Shown: positions 48,258 to 58,700, numbered from the stretch's first letter. The stretch is DNA of 64,000 nucleotides from Legionella rowbothamii (GCF_900639985.1 NZ_CAAAIM010000001.1:310001-374000); one strand, 5' to 3'. Notes: a model not told the origin generated them from the letters alone. Translations and numbers: made by a program.

Positions 48258-48630
48258 TTAAATCTCCATATTTAAAATTATCCTCCTGGAATTATAGACA
48301 AGAAACGAAGCATGATGACGATCGTTAAAACAACCCTTCACGAATATTAAAAATATCCTGGCCCTTCTTTAGTTGAATTTAAACAAAATGAGTAATTTTT
48401 TCGTCGCGCAGAGCAAGCATGTGAGCGCAATGCCTCTTCTTTTTTCAGCTCACCCGAACTCTGGACTTGAAAGTATGGTTGAGCTAGTAATTTAATTGCA
48501 CTCGTTAGCTAACAGGTATGCAGGACCATCAAGCCCCTGAAGACTTTCAAATCCCAAGGCTGGGCTTTACAGCTCCTCCTGCATTAAATAAAGATCTAAT
48601 TTTGGTTAAAGTGTAGATACCAACTATACA

Positions 48631-48660
48631 CTGACTATTTTTGACCCAGAGTGCTATACT
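48631..48660 (+). promoter_or_regulatory. Candidate promoter for the LRR-like gene
   Basis: CTGACT (48631-48636) and TATACT (48655-48660), 18 bp apart, resemble -35 and -10 boxes. Just upstream, AGTGTAGA-TACCAAC-TATACACT (about 48610-48632) is an interrupted palindrome that could bind a regulator. Transcription from here would begin near 48667, just before the ribosome-binding site, which supports ATG 48689. The remaining spacer (48258-48609) shows no gene. Confidence 0.4.
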
Positions 48661-48688
48661 GGGAATAATGAACTCCAGGAGTGATCGA

Positions 48689-49933
48689 ATGTTCCTAATA
48701 ACGAATTATAACTTTAACGAGCAAGTTATTGCCCTCGCAAATGGAACAGTGACCGAGAATATCATTGATTTTAATTTAAAATGGGCCTTGACTACGGAAG
48801 AACTAGGCGCCCTGGAAAAGGCATTGAATCAAAATAAACAAGAACCATGGGGTTTTAAAATAAGCCGAGATGTTCCTTTAGATGCACGTGCTGCGTTGCT
48901 TCAGTCTCTACCTAAATTCTGCTCTCAAATTCAGTATTTAAATATTGAATTCCCGGCTCTTACGGAAAATGATGTTGTTGCCCTAGAGAATATCATTACT
49001 AATAATAAAACCGCTTTAGAGATTCAACTTGTGCTCGATAAAACGTTCATCACGAATGGTTTTTTAAAATTATTGAAGAGTATTCAATCGAGCCAGAACC
49101 TAGCCAAATTAGGGATTTATAATACACCATTTTCTAATGAAACTCAGGAGCAATTAGTAGGTGCGCTTGCAGTATATCTAAAAAATAATACCTCATTAGA
49201 GGAACTAGCTTTTTACGATATTGACTTTAATCAACAAAATATCGACCTTGTCCTCGAAGCCCTGGCAAACAATTATTCGGTACAACAAATATATACTACT
49301 GAATATGTAGAGCCGATAGAAATGCTTTTAGCGCGTAATAAAGCTATGACTCCTATTTTCAAATCACTGAAAGATGATTTTGATAATAATAACTTTTATC
49401 CTATTCCTCTAAGCTTTCATGAACAGACGAAATCATTAACAGATGATGAACGTGCTGCACTTATTCATCAATTAGAACGCAGTAAGCATACTTTTGCCCC
49501 GCTGGTATGTGCTTATTTACTCTTTCCTGAAACAAGTTTTTATAATTTAGTGGCTAGCTTTATAGATGAATCGTCTCCTACAGATGAAACAAAAAGCCAT
49601 GCAGCAATTACTTTTCTTTTTCAGGCATCCACTAACCCCCAATTTAAGGGACTTGCTGATACAATACTCTATTATCTCAAAGCTGGATCCCCCTTTGAAT
49701 CAGTAATAAATAGACTAAGCACGTTCTATATTAATCCTGATGAACGATATACCAAAATGAGCTTCTCCCCTGATTCGTTCATGGATGATCGGGGACCTAC
49801 AGCAATGCCAGCTATTCCATTAGATCCACCCACTCAAACAAATCCATCAACCTTTTTTGCACAGAACAGAAACACCCCAACAAATACTGATGATGAGGAA
49901 AATGATCACAATTATGAATCAAAGGCCCCCTAG
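48689..49933 (+). CDS. LRR-like protein (candidate effector)
   Basis: A 414-residue soluble protein. The first ~220 residues contain repeated units with the spacing of ribonuclease-inhibitor-type leucine-rich repeats (IQYLNIEFPALTENDVVALE, then LAKLGIYNTPFSNETQEQLV, then LEELAFYDIDFNQQNIDLVL). These form a curved protein-binding surface. The rest is helical and ends in a Pro/Asn-rich, acidic tail (TDDEENDHNY), a pattern seen near Dot/Icm signals. AGGAG lies 7 nt before ATG 48689; the upstream TTG at 48641 keeps the frame open but precedes the likely promoter. No catalytic domain is visible. Confidence 0.6.
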   Translation: MFLITNYNFNEQVIALANGTVTENIIDFNLKWALTTEELGALEKALNQNKQEPWGFKISRDVPLDARAALLQSLPKFCSQIQYLNIEFPALTENDVVALENIITNNKTALEIQLVLDKTFITNGFLKLLKSIQSSQNLAKLGIYNTPFSNETQEQLVGALAVYLKNNTSLEELAFYDIDFNQQNIDLVLEALANNYSVQQIYTTEYVEPIEMLLARNKAMTPIFKSLKDDFDNNNFYPIPLSFHEQTKSLTDDERAALIHQLERSKHTFAPLVCAYLLFPETSFYNLVASFIDESSPTDETKSHAAITFLFQASTNPQFKGLADTILYYLKAGSPFESVINRLSTFYINPDERYTKMSFSPDSFMDDRGPTAMPAIPLDPPTQTNPSTFFAQNRNTPTNTDDEENDHNYESKAP

Positions 49934-50135
49934 CTCCCAAGCATCGCCATCAGGCTCTATGATTCATCATTCCTGTCTCGTGATGAGAAACCTCACCCAA
50001 GCCATGATTTGGGTTAGCGCCTAATGCTAATAATTTTTTACAACTTCTTTTTTCGTGATTCTGTCGCTATTATTACCGCGTCGCTCCCCTAAGTGTTATT
50101 TTTTCTAATTGCGATTGTCCCGCGCAATGATCATT

Positions 50136-50199
50136 TTCAATGACCTACCTGACCTGCTTTGGCTGCAAAATGAATCGGTAACTGGCCTAAAGCATGGTG
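50136..50199 (-). pseudogene. Ankyrin-repeat shred
   Basis: On the minus strand ALGQLPIHFAAKAGQVG reads as the first helices of an ankyrin repeat, then stops. It is only about 20 codons, with no start. The rest of the 49934-50278 spacer shows no gene, apart from a TATAAT-like -10 near 50256 that may serve the gene at 50279. Confidence 0.3.
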
Positions 50200-50278
50200 T
50201 TATTCCTGCATTGAATTAATGCTTCGTATTTAAGATAATTGAACACTTTACGTATAATGCATGCCAGAAAAATAAAAA

Positions 50279-51886
50279 ATGCCCTTAAATACCCGCACTT
50301 ATACAATTTCTGAAGCAGTAACTACTCTAAAAAAAGGAGTGCTTCTTTTTTTATTGTTAGACTCTCTTAACATGAGCCAAGAAGAAATTATTGGGATTTC
50401 TGGTGATAAGCATCCGAAGGTTTCGTTCAACAAACAAGGTTTTTCCAAATTACTCAATATAAATCTTGAGGAGCTGTCCATTGAAACAAATGTGACGACG
50501 CAGTCAATTAAAGTAACTGATTTAAATAAGATGCTCCAAGCCTTATCTTCGCAAAAAGTAATGGCTAAATTTCCTTATTTTTTTTCCATAATTGAAGAAA
50601 CTCAATATGAAAATATACGTTGCATTATTGAGGATCATGGACAGGTCACTCGCTGTAAAAGCATGCAAAGCACGTGGCAGCAATGGGGTGCTATTGCTTT
50701 GCCACATCTTATTTCATCACACCAAGCATTACAAAGAATCCTTGCAGCTAAAATGAAACGACCCCTAGCTCATCATTTAGACATCAGCGCGCTGGGAAAT
50801 GGATTAAGCATTGAATATCAATGTGAAATTTATTCCAACCACTTGTATGGCGCCAAATTATTAGATATCTGGCATGACTATTTAATGACTACCTCGCCCC
50901 ACAGTCGCCATCCGCAAAAATTTTTAGAATGGTTAAACAAGCAGTCCCTACCCAAGCTACAAAAATACGGAATAAACCATTTAAATGCTCTACCTAAGGT
51001 AAATTACCTAACTACCTCTACCCAAAGAATCCCTTGGATAGTGCATTTTAAGCCAGGAAATATTGTTGAAGGAGCCAGCTTGCCTAAACCTACGAAACAA
51101 GAGGAGCTGGTTGAAATCATCTATGTCTTAGGAGATCTGGAAGATAATTTAGTATTTTTGGGTGGCGTGAAAAAAAGAGGAGTGATAAATCATTCCAGCT
51201 TTTTTGGCGGAGAGCAAACTCAAGGAGCAGGAAAAATAATCCTCAAGAGTAAATTAGATACCACGAATAATCTGCACTGGATTCTCCATAAAATGGATAA
51301 CAACAGCGGACATATTAAACCTACCGATCAAATGACCATAAAAATTTTAGAGAAGCTGGTGCGTTTGGGTTTAGATTTAAAGACAATTGCCTGGAACTCC
51401 AAATGGGGCTCCGTAGGCCAATATGATGAAAATGCTTTGATTGCTCTGAAACGTTTAAAACAGGATTTTTCTTATATAAAAATCTTCGAAACAACACATT
51501 CAATCAACTCAAAGCGTTTGGAAAAGATTGCTCTTTTTGCACGAGATGGTGCAGTAAAAGAATTACTTTGTTACCTCGCAGTTAGAAGCTATAAAATAAG
51601 CATCAATGAAGTAATTACTACCAGCTTATTTATCATGCAAACCCTGAAAAACCATCTACTTCTTTGGGAACAAGGTATAGTACAGCATAAGGAAAAACCT
51701 CAAACCGCCAGAAAGTTAGTAAAACAATCTATTGAGCTTTTAAAAAATGCCGGGATTTATTGCTCCGAATTTGAAGAAGAATTAGAAGTGATTATCTTCC
51801 GATTTAAAAACCGCCCAACTCTTCAACAAGGCGTCAATGAGGCTCAAGAAAATAGCCTCAGTCGAAAAGGACCATTTTCATTATAA
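50279..51886 (+). CDS. IQM-like domain protein (candidate effector)
   Basis: A 535-residue soluble protein. The core at about 275-375 reads VEIIYVLGDLEDNLVFLGG, then KKRGVINHSSFFGGEQTQGA and NNSGHIKPTDQM. This closely follows the diagnostic pattern of plant IQM (calmodulin-binding IQ-motif) proteins: hydrophobic strand, GxxxKxGxFxHSSFxxGG, AGxL, SGHYxPT, with His305 and His345 in the two conserved spots. In plants this region's reaction is not well defined. The flanking helices are not recognised, and no IQ motif is obvious. It has no signal peptide and only a weak ribosome-binding site. An acquired eukaryote-like domain is the simplest reading. Confidence 0.6.
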   Translation: MPLNTRTYTISEAVTTLKKGVLLFLLLDSLNMSQEEIIGISGDKHPKVSFNKQGFSKLLNINLEELSIETNVTTQSIKVTDLNKMLQALSSQKVMAKFPYFFSIIEETQYENIRCIIEDHGQVTRCKSMQSTWQQWGAIALPHLISSHQALQRILAAKMKRPLAHHLDISALGNGLSIEYQCEIYSNHLYGAKLLDIWHDYLMTTSPHSRHPQKFLEWLNKQSLPKLQKYGINHLNALPKVNYLTTSTQRIPWIVHFKPGNIVEGASLPKPTKQEELVEIIYVLGDLEDNLVFLGGVKKRGVINHSSFFGGEQTQGAGKIILKSKLDTTNNLHWILHKMDNNSGHIKPTDQMTIKILEKLVRLGLDLKTIAWNSKWGSVGQYDENALIALKRLKQDFSYIKIFETTHSINSKRLEKIALFARDGAVKELLCYLAVRSYKISINEVITTSLFIMQTLKNHLLLWEQGIVQHKEKPQTARKLVKQSIELLKNAGIYCSEFEEELEVIIFRFKNRPTLQQGVNEAQENSLSRKGPFSL

Positions 51887-51930
51887 TAGTCTATGATATT
51901 ATTTCCGTTTTTAATCCAAAGGGATTTTTT

Positions 51931-52767
51931 ATGAACCAAAAAACAGCTTTAGTTTCTGGATTTGCACGTTCATTTATATCAGGAAATGCTATTGCGGGTG
52001 GATTTGTTTGGCCGCTGGGTGCTAAAGAAAAAGGAGTTTACACTGACTCGGAAGGAAAATTTTCCATTGAATGGCCTGTGGGTCAACCAATTACCTTAGT
52101 TTTTGAAAAGCCAGGCTCTTATTGGTCTGGATACAAAACCACACAATCAGCAACCCTCATCGTACCTCCTGAAGGCATAAATGATAAAAACTATTTAAAA
52201 AATGTATCATTTCAAGTTCCATCTGAAATGGCCTACTCATTTATTCAATGGGCAGCAGGCTTTACACCCTCCCCAGACAAAGGTCAGATTGCAGCAACAA
52301 TTACACCACCCAATATGACCTTAGATGATATTCCTCAAGGTATTGAAGGCGTTAAAGTAAGACTTTCTCCTGAAGTTGAAACCGCTCCGTTTTATTTCGG
52401 TATTTTTCCAATAACACATAAAACGAATCCTTTTGATAAATCATTAACGAGCACCTCATTAGATGGAGGCATTCTTTTTTCAAATGTTCCACCAGGCGAA
52501 TATGATTTGTATGCTGAGAAAGAGGGGTATGTGTTCTCGAAAGTGCACGTTACTGCTCGGGCAGGTGTTTTAGTGAATGCGAGTCCACCTAATGGTCCGA
52601 CTCAACAGGTTTCTCAAACCGCAGAAAACGCGTTAATCAAGGAGAGTGCTCGAGTAAAAACCAATGTGTCAACTAATAGTAATAGTTTTTTTAAACCCGC
52701 GGCAGTTATAGGGTTGGCTGTTGCAGCGACAGCCTGTGTTGCGACTGCAGTGATTAGTAGTATGTAA
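51931..52767 (+). CDS. Carboxypeptidase-regulatory-like protein with C-terminal membrane anchor
   Basis: A 278-residue protein. Residues ~8-60 (ISGNAIAGGFVWPLG, KGVYTDSEGKFSIEWPVG) and ~125-215 (GIEGVKVRLSP, GGILFSNVPPGEYDLYAEKE, GYVFSKVHV) are two CarboxypepD_reg/CNA-B-like beta-sandwich repeats. A Ser/Asn-rich linker leads to a C-terminal hydrophobic helix (PAAVIGLAVAATACVATAVI, about 255-276) ending SSM. With no N-terminal signal peptide it looks like a tail-anchored protein. AAAGGG is 7 nt before the ATG. Function unknown; it follows the IQM-like gene by 44 bp and may share its transcript. Confidence 0.6.
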   Translation: MNQKTALVSGFARSFISGNAIAGGFVWPLGAKEKGVYTDSEGKFSIEWPVGQPITLVFEKPGSYWSGYKTTQSATLIVPPEGINDKNYLKNVSFQVPSEMAYSFIQWAAGFTPSPDKGQIAATITPPNMTLDDIPQGIEGVKVRLSPEVETAPFYFGIFPITHKTNPFDKSLTSTSLDGGILFSNVPPGEYDLYAEKEGYVFSKVHVTARAGVLVNASPPNGPTQQVSQTAENALIKESARVKTNVSTNSNSFFKPAAVIGLAVAATACVATAVISSM

Positions 52768-52881
52768 TTTGCTTGCCTTTTGCTTACATCTGGGCACGTA
52801 CCTCTTGGCTCATAAAAGCCCGAATTACCGTAGTTTGCCCACAGTCCAGATTTTTTTGCCACTCACCCCGAAACTGATGGA

Positions 52882-52902
52882 TACCGCGGTCAAGCCGCGG
52901 TA
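52882..52902. repeat. CCGCGG hairpin repeat, copy 2
   Basis: TACCGCGG-TCAAG-CCGCGGTA, a perfect 8-bp stem followed by AATTCG, lying between converging genes. Relative to the 17.3 kb copy the second stem pair is changed on both sides (C-G to A-T), preserving pairing. Confidence 0.6.
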
Positions 52903-52924
52903 ATTCGTGGAGATTTCCCATAGT

Positions 52925-54634
52925 TTACTCCTTCTCCACATGCAACTTATCATACCGATTAAGTACATAAGCCCCTATATTCCGAGCAATCTCCTCCTCA
53001 GCAAAAAAGACTTTTCCTTCTATATCTGCCTGCAATAATTTTGCTTCTTTTTCATTATGAATGCGCACTACTGAATCTATATCAGGATTTAATTTCAACG
53101 CATTCCCTATCATTTTTCGTACATCAATGGTGTTTGAGATAAGAAGCATCAGCATACTCGCATGGGTTACTTGAGCTTGCTCCAAAACAAAGGGGTCAGC
53201 TGCGTCACCATAAATAGCAGGGATTCCATCTGCTCGTAATTTGGCAATTAATTCCCGATTATTATCCACTACCACATAAGGAATCTCTTTTTGAATTAAT
53301 AACTTAGCCACACGTTCTCCTACTCTACCATAGCCAACTAAAACCACTTGCTTGCTGCGATACTTACCGGGAGTATTAACCGGTAAATGAGCTAATAGAT
53401 CATCTGAGTGTTCAAGAAAAACCGACCATTTTGAATGCCTCTTGGTCCATTTCTTTATGGGGTCTATCAAACGGAAAATTAATGGGTTCATCGCAATAGA
53501 AATCAGCGCTCCGGCGAGAATAAAACTTCGTGCCTCTACAGGCAATACACCAAAGCGCACTCCTAATTCGGCGAGAATAAAAGAAAACTCCCCTATTTGC
53601 GCAAGACTTGCCGAAACAATTAATGCGGTATAAAAGGGGTATCGAAAAAGAAGGACTAATACAAAAGCCGCAACAGATTTTCCCAGAACAATGATGCAGA
53701 TTACCTCAAAGATTTTTAAAGGATCGTGGACTAACACCATCGGATTAAATAACATTCCAACAGAGACAAAAAACAAGACCGCAAACACATCTCTTAAGGG
53801 TAGCGAATCTTCAGCTGCTCGATTACTAAAAGAAGATTCGCGTAAAACCATTCCTGCAAAAAAAGCACCTAAGGCAAATGAAACGCCAAATAGCATTGAT
53901 GCAATATATGCAATACTGATTGCTGCTGCAATAATGCATAAAGTAAATAATTCCCGCGATCCGGTGCTCGCAATATGCCAAAGCACTATAGGAAAAATAC
54001 GCTTGCCTACTACGAGCATCAGAAGAATAAAAGCCGCAACTTTAGCCAAAGTAATACTTAAAACAACAGCAAAAGGATGAGTCGCATCGATTTGTCCTAC
54101 TGAACCACCAAGCCAAAAAGAAAATGGGGGGAGCAATACCAATACGACGACCATAACCAAATCTTCAACCAGGAGCCAGCCTACGGCGATATGCCCATTA
54201 ATGGATTCAATAGCTCCCCGTTCTTCCAAAGCGCGCAATAGAACTACGGTACTCGCTACGGATAGAGACAGCCCAAAGATCAATGAACTTCCATAGCTCC
54301 AGCCCCATAAAATAGCAACAGCTGCCCCCAACAAGGTAGCCACCACTATTTGTACAATTGCTCCGGGTATCGCAATCGCTTTCACTTTTAATAAATCACC
54401 AAGGGAGAAATGGAGTCCTACACCAAACATCAACAACATAATTCCTAATTCAGCTAACTCTTGGGCAATATTCACGTCGGCAAATATTCCAGGAGTAAAT
54501 GGACCAATTACAATTCCTGCCATTAGATAGCCCACTAAGGTAGGTAGTTTTAATTTGAGTGCAATAAAGCCAAACATAACCGCTAAGGCGAAGGCAAATG
54601 CAACAGTAGTTATTAACGGAAGCGAATGATGCAT
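52925..54634 (-). CDS. ybaL: YbaL-type cation:proton antiporter (CPA2/Kef)
   Basis: A 569-residue inner-membrane CPA2 transporter with about 12 helices (1-390), starting HSLPLITTVAFAFALAVMFG and including LVGYLMAGIVIGP, AELGIMLLMFGVGLHFS and SLSVASTVVLLRALEERG. A soluble RCK/TrkA-N domain follows (about 415-540) with the nucleotide loop VLVGYGRVGERV and ending DNNRELIAKLRADGIPAIYG. It exchanges K+ for H+ and is gated by nucleotide or thiol ligands. Length and layout match E. coli YbaL (about 558 aa). The start ATG is 8 nt after the stop of the CaaX-box gene; its AGGAG overlaps that stop, so the pair is coupled. Confidence 0.85.
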   Translation of the reverse strand: MHHSLPLITTVAFAFALAVMFGFIALKLKLPTLVGYLMAGIVIGPFTPGIFADVNIAQELAELGIMLLMFGVGLHFSLGDLLKVKAIAIPGAIVQIVVATLLGAAVAILWGWSYGSSLIFGLSLSVASTVVLLRALEERGAIESINGHIAVGWLLVEDLVMVVVLVLLPPFSFWLGGSVGQIDATHPFAVVLSITLAKVAAFILLMLVVGKRIFPIVLWHIASTGSRELFTLCIIAAAISIAYIASMLFGVSFALGAFFAGMVLRESSFSNRAAEDSLPLRDVFAVLFFVSVGMLFNPMVLVHDPLKIFEVICIIVLGKSVAAFVLVLLFRYPFYTALIVSASLAQIGEFSFILAELGVRFGVLPVEARSFILAGALISIAMNPLIFRLIDPIKKWTKRHSKWSVFLEHSDDLLAHLPVNTPGKYRSKQVVLVGYGRVGERVAKLLIQKEIPYVVVDNNRELIAKLRADGIPAIYGDAADPFVLEQAQVTHASMLMLLISNTIDVRKMIGNALKLNPDIDSVVRIHNEKEAKLLQADIEGKVFFAEEEIARNIGAYVLNRYDKLHVEKE

Positions 54635-54642
54635 ACTTACTC

Positions 54643-55659
54643 CTATAAAATAGTGCAGTCCCCTGATTTTCGATTAGTATTCACCTCTTCGTCTGTTTCT
54701 GGTGTTTTAGAATCCATCAACTGATTTTTATATTGAGTAGTGATTTGCATTGTATTCGTTGTAGTTTTAAGAGCTTCAGGTATTGGTTCAAGTTCGCCAC
54801 TTAAGGATTTCCCTGTGAGCATTATAGCTTCCCTGTAAATAGTTTCCTCATCAGTTGATTTGCCTCGATAATATGGCTTTTCTATTATATCTCCGCATAA
54901 AAAATTAAAATCCCTCTTACGTACTGCCTCAGCTACATCCTTTAACAAATCACTCTGCTCAGGACCTGCAAAACTTATCATTCGTTGTATTTTTGCTAAT
55001 AAAGCATCTCTTTTAGCAGATAGTTCCTGGCAATAGAGTTCATACTCCTCCCGATATTTTTCTTTAAACAGTGGATCAGAACCCATATGGGGATCACTAA
55101 CAATAAACTCCACCGATCGTTTTTTTGTCCAAGTACCATTAAGTTCTTCGAGCCCCTGTAAAATCTGCTCATCGTTTTGATACTTTGCTTTTTTAGGAGT
55201 ATAAGGTTCTGAATAACATGAACACATGGTTCCATTAACTGTTGCAAAAACATTTTTCACCTCAGACATATCTAAAAAACTTATTGTATAGTCGTTTATA
55301 CTCTCCTCTTGGCATAATTGTTTTAAATAAGTTTCCATGCCTACTAAAGGATGCGTATCAAAAACATTGCCATGCTGCTCTTCTCGAATAGTGGTACATG
55401 GTGTCCCTAGTTCAAAATGAATTTTTTTGTCTTGTCCCTGATAACTTTTTAACGTATTTAACCACTCTTTAAAATTTTGATTAAAGCTATTATCGCGGTT
55501 TTCTCTAGTTGAGCGCATATGATAAAGTCCATAGCCCTGGTCGGTTTTCGCATAAAAAGCGGTGCATCCACTAAAATCGGTAGTAAAAATCTCCTTATGT
55601 GTATCGTTGGGCTCTATCGCTCCAGGACCATCCATTTCAACTTCTATTCGTTCTCGCAT
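54643..55659 (-). CDS. CaaX-box protein with deamidase-like Cys-His signature (candidate effector)
   Basis: A protein of about 338 residues. Near the N-terminus FTTDFSGCTAFYAKTDQGYG then LYHMRST places Cys and His 15 residues apart (C32 and H47 from the chosen start). This fits the LSGC...H pattern of CNF1-type glutamine deamidases and the related CheD/BLF1 fold. The last four residues are CTIL, a CaaX box; Leu at the end predicts geranylgeranylation by host enzymes and membrane attachment. The middle is charged and helical with a Cys pair (MCSCYS). AAGGA is 7 nt before ATG 55657-55659; a TTG at 55680 is less likely. It is coupled to ybaL. Deamidase activity is inference. Confidence 0.6.
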   Translation of the reverse strand: MRERIEVEMDGPGAIEPNDTHKEIFTTDFSGCTAFYAKTDQGYGLYHMRSTRENRDNSFNQNFKEWLNTLKSYQGQDKKIHFELGTPCTTIREEQHGNVFDTHPLVGMETYLKQLCQEESINDYTISFLDMSEVKNVFATVNGTMCSCYSEPYTPKKAKYQNDEQILQGLEELNGTWTKKRSVEFIVSDPHMGSDPLFKEKYREEYELYCQELSAKRDALLAKIQRMISFAGPEQSDLLKDVAEAVRKRDFNFLCGDIIEKPYYRGKSTDEETIYREAIMLTGKSLSGELEPIPEALKTTTNTMQITTQYKNQLMDSKTPETDEEVNTNRKSGDCTIL

Positions 55660-55787
55660 AGTCGATTCCTTGATACGCAAGTATTTATATATATTATATA
55701 TCCATATCGTAATTATATTTTCACAACTGTACCAATGAAGAACATTATGTTATAATCATCCTCATTTTATTTAACTTAAATCAGCTT

Positions 55788-58700
55788 ATGTTCCCTCTAG
55801 GCCTAGCTCCTTTTATTTATGTTAAAAAGAAAGAACAGCCGTTTTTTTTTATTAGTAACGAGAAAAAATACTTATGGAGCACACAGGCCATCGGTGCAGA
55901 ACAGGACACCAGCCTGAGTATATATGAGTCTCTGATTAAGACCTGCCAACAAAATAGGGTTAGTTTCAAAGCTCCTGAACGACCTAGTAGGATAGCAAAA
56001 GAAAATAAAACATCACTGTCCCTGCCTCTGGGAAAATATAAACATAAAATACATTTAGAAGATTTTGATGAGTTAAATCTTGTTCAATGGTCAGATTTCG
56101 CCTCTGTTTTCGGTTATGTCTTATCAGAGATTATTAGTCATATCAACCAGGGGGAAACCGTTGGTATTAATTTCAGAGAGGTTTTTTTTGTTCCTAAGAA
56201 TGAAACACCTCCTGAGCATTATCGTCCAGATATCGACATCTTGGTGACCAATGTTGCAGATTATAATAAAGCGAGAAACCGACTTTCTTATCAGTTGGGA
56301 AAATACCTTATTAACAAATTTAAATTTGCTCCTAATCAAGCTAACTCCAGGGATTTTAACTGGAGTGACTATAAAACACCTTTAAAGGATTATGATTATT
56401 TCGATTCTGTTTTTTCGGCCTATCTTTCTTTATATTATCAACGCCATTACGAGTTCAAAAACCAAAACGTCATAGCATTTACTTATCCCTTCTCGATTCG
56501 CGAATTGATGCTTTTTCTTCACAATCTTGCAAAAAACTCTTCTCAAGAATTAACGATTGTCCTCAAAGGACATCACTATGAAGATGAGCTCGAAAGACAA
56601 CGAGCCTATGAAGAACTTATCGAATTAATCGCTGAGAGCAAGTGCAATTTCATTGTCCATTTTGTTTTAATAACAAAAGATAATGTTGACAGCAACCTAC
56701 TGAATTTAAAACCTCATTCACAAGAAAAAATAGAGGGTTTTCAGCCTCTAGCGCATGGTGCAGGCTATTATTTTTCTTCAGCAAAAGCAACATCGCTCAT
56801 TTATCGAGAGATTCAAGCCCGAGAAACCGTAAAAAATACCTGGCTATCCAGTTTAGAGCTACATACACGTCGAAAACCACTTCCTGGAGCGTATATATAC
56901 GCTCCAGAAGTAAGCAAGAATGTTCGAGATTCAAAAACATTAACTCGAGAACAATTAAAATCTAAAGCACAATTGTCGATTACTCATCAGCAGAGCGTAG
57001 CGCATCAAGAGGAGTTAAGCCAAACTCAAGCAATCAATGAACAAGTACAGGAACAATTGACTCAAAACGTAACTCTGCAGCAAAATTTTACGTTTGAGCA
57101 TGGGCTTTCTTGGGATTTTAAAACAAGTTTGGGTGATTTCTGCAAAAAAATAGAAGCTTATGCAAAGAAAGCACTGTCACAAATTACTGAACATGAGCGC
57201 ATGTTAGAACAAGCAGGTTATCTTACCCAGTTTTATCTTAAAAAACACAGTAAACTCCATTTCTATGAGCAGTTAGCGAGTAACTCTAACTTTCGATTAC
57301 AGATTGCTTCACGTATTTTTGGTAATGCTTTAATTGAAGATGAAAAAGGCAAATTACTTCAGGTTCCACTCCCTCACTTCCCATTAGATGCAATGGAGGA
57401 ACCCATTGCTGATGCATTAATAAAGGACATTGAGCAAACAGATGGTCTTTTTCCTAAAGAATGCGTCATTAAAGATTCTTTTTTCTATGGGCGTACTTTA
57501 TGCGGCTTAAAACGAAAACTCAAACCAGGTGTGCATCTATTCACGCCTCCTAAAATTTTTTCTAGTTTATCCTACCAAGCTCAGTTGCAAACAGAGAACT
57601 CGGACAACACAACACCAACCGTATTTCAAACCCCATTAACTCATTCGGCCTTGTTATCTGAGGAACAACTCAATGCCGTTAAAGAAGATTTCCAACGTAA
57701 ACTGATACAAACAGCAGAACAATTATTAAGCTTATTTAAGCCTCATGCGCCACTTAATGCACGAGAGATCCAAGCTCTAGAGACTCAGCTTTTAAGCTTG
57801 GTTTGTTTTTATTTCCCAAATAATGAGGGGGATATAGCGCGTTTAGAAAAATTTATTTTTCAGTTTACAGATCATAATGAAGACAATTTAAAAATCTTAC
57901 TGCAAATCATAATTGGTAAACATAAAAGTGGGTTGGCAGCATTTTTCCAATTGCTGTCCTTTTTAAAGTCACGATCTCTAGTAGATTATTTTTACAAAAT
58001 CTATTTTCAATACGCTTTAAACGTTTCATCCGTTGAGCAAATACTTCAAAATGCCTCATTTAATCCGTTTTTAAAACTTGCGTCCAGAATTCCAATGGGA
58101 GCAAAAATTAATGAATGGCCTGATTTTGAGTTGTTCGCCTTTCATTTCCTAATCTTTGCCGCACAAAACAGGCTAATCATAGATTATCATGAATTCGTAG
58201 AATTAGAGCGCTTCTGGAATCGCATTTATGCAAAATTCTTGTTTTATAGTGGTAATCAAGAAGCGGAAGCACGAAAACTAACTCATCAGCTTACCCAAGA
58301 ATTAATTCATAACGATGGCTTATCTATTGCTCCAATTTCTGAAATTAAAACATTCTATATTGGCTTAGAAAAGCTGATTGATCATGCAATAGAAAAGAAT
58401 TCTTTAAAAGAGCAAATTGACGAAATCAAGGGTATTTCGCTATTAGCCACTGATGCACATTATGCTTTGGAATGGAATGGCTTTAATGTGCTAAGTGCAG
58501 AAATGCAAATTCACTCTGCTGCCATCAATCCATTTACTAAGTCTTACGCTGTCTCTAGTGAAGAATTAGTACACGCTATGATGGCTCATCAAACAGAAGC
58601 ACCATCACTAAAAACCACGCTCTTTCGCTTCTTGGGAACTCAGTCCCTTCGTCAGGACATTTCATTTTATCGTCAATTGTATCAAGCTACAACAGACACC

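Noticed and set aside
48641-48688. TTG start for the LRR-like gene
   Set aside because: It lies within or before the likely promoter, and AGGAG is correctly placed for ATG 48689.
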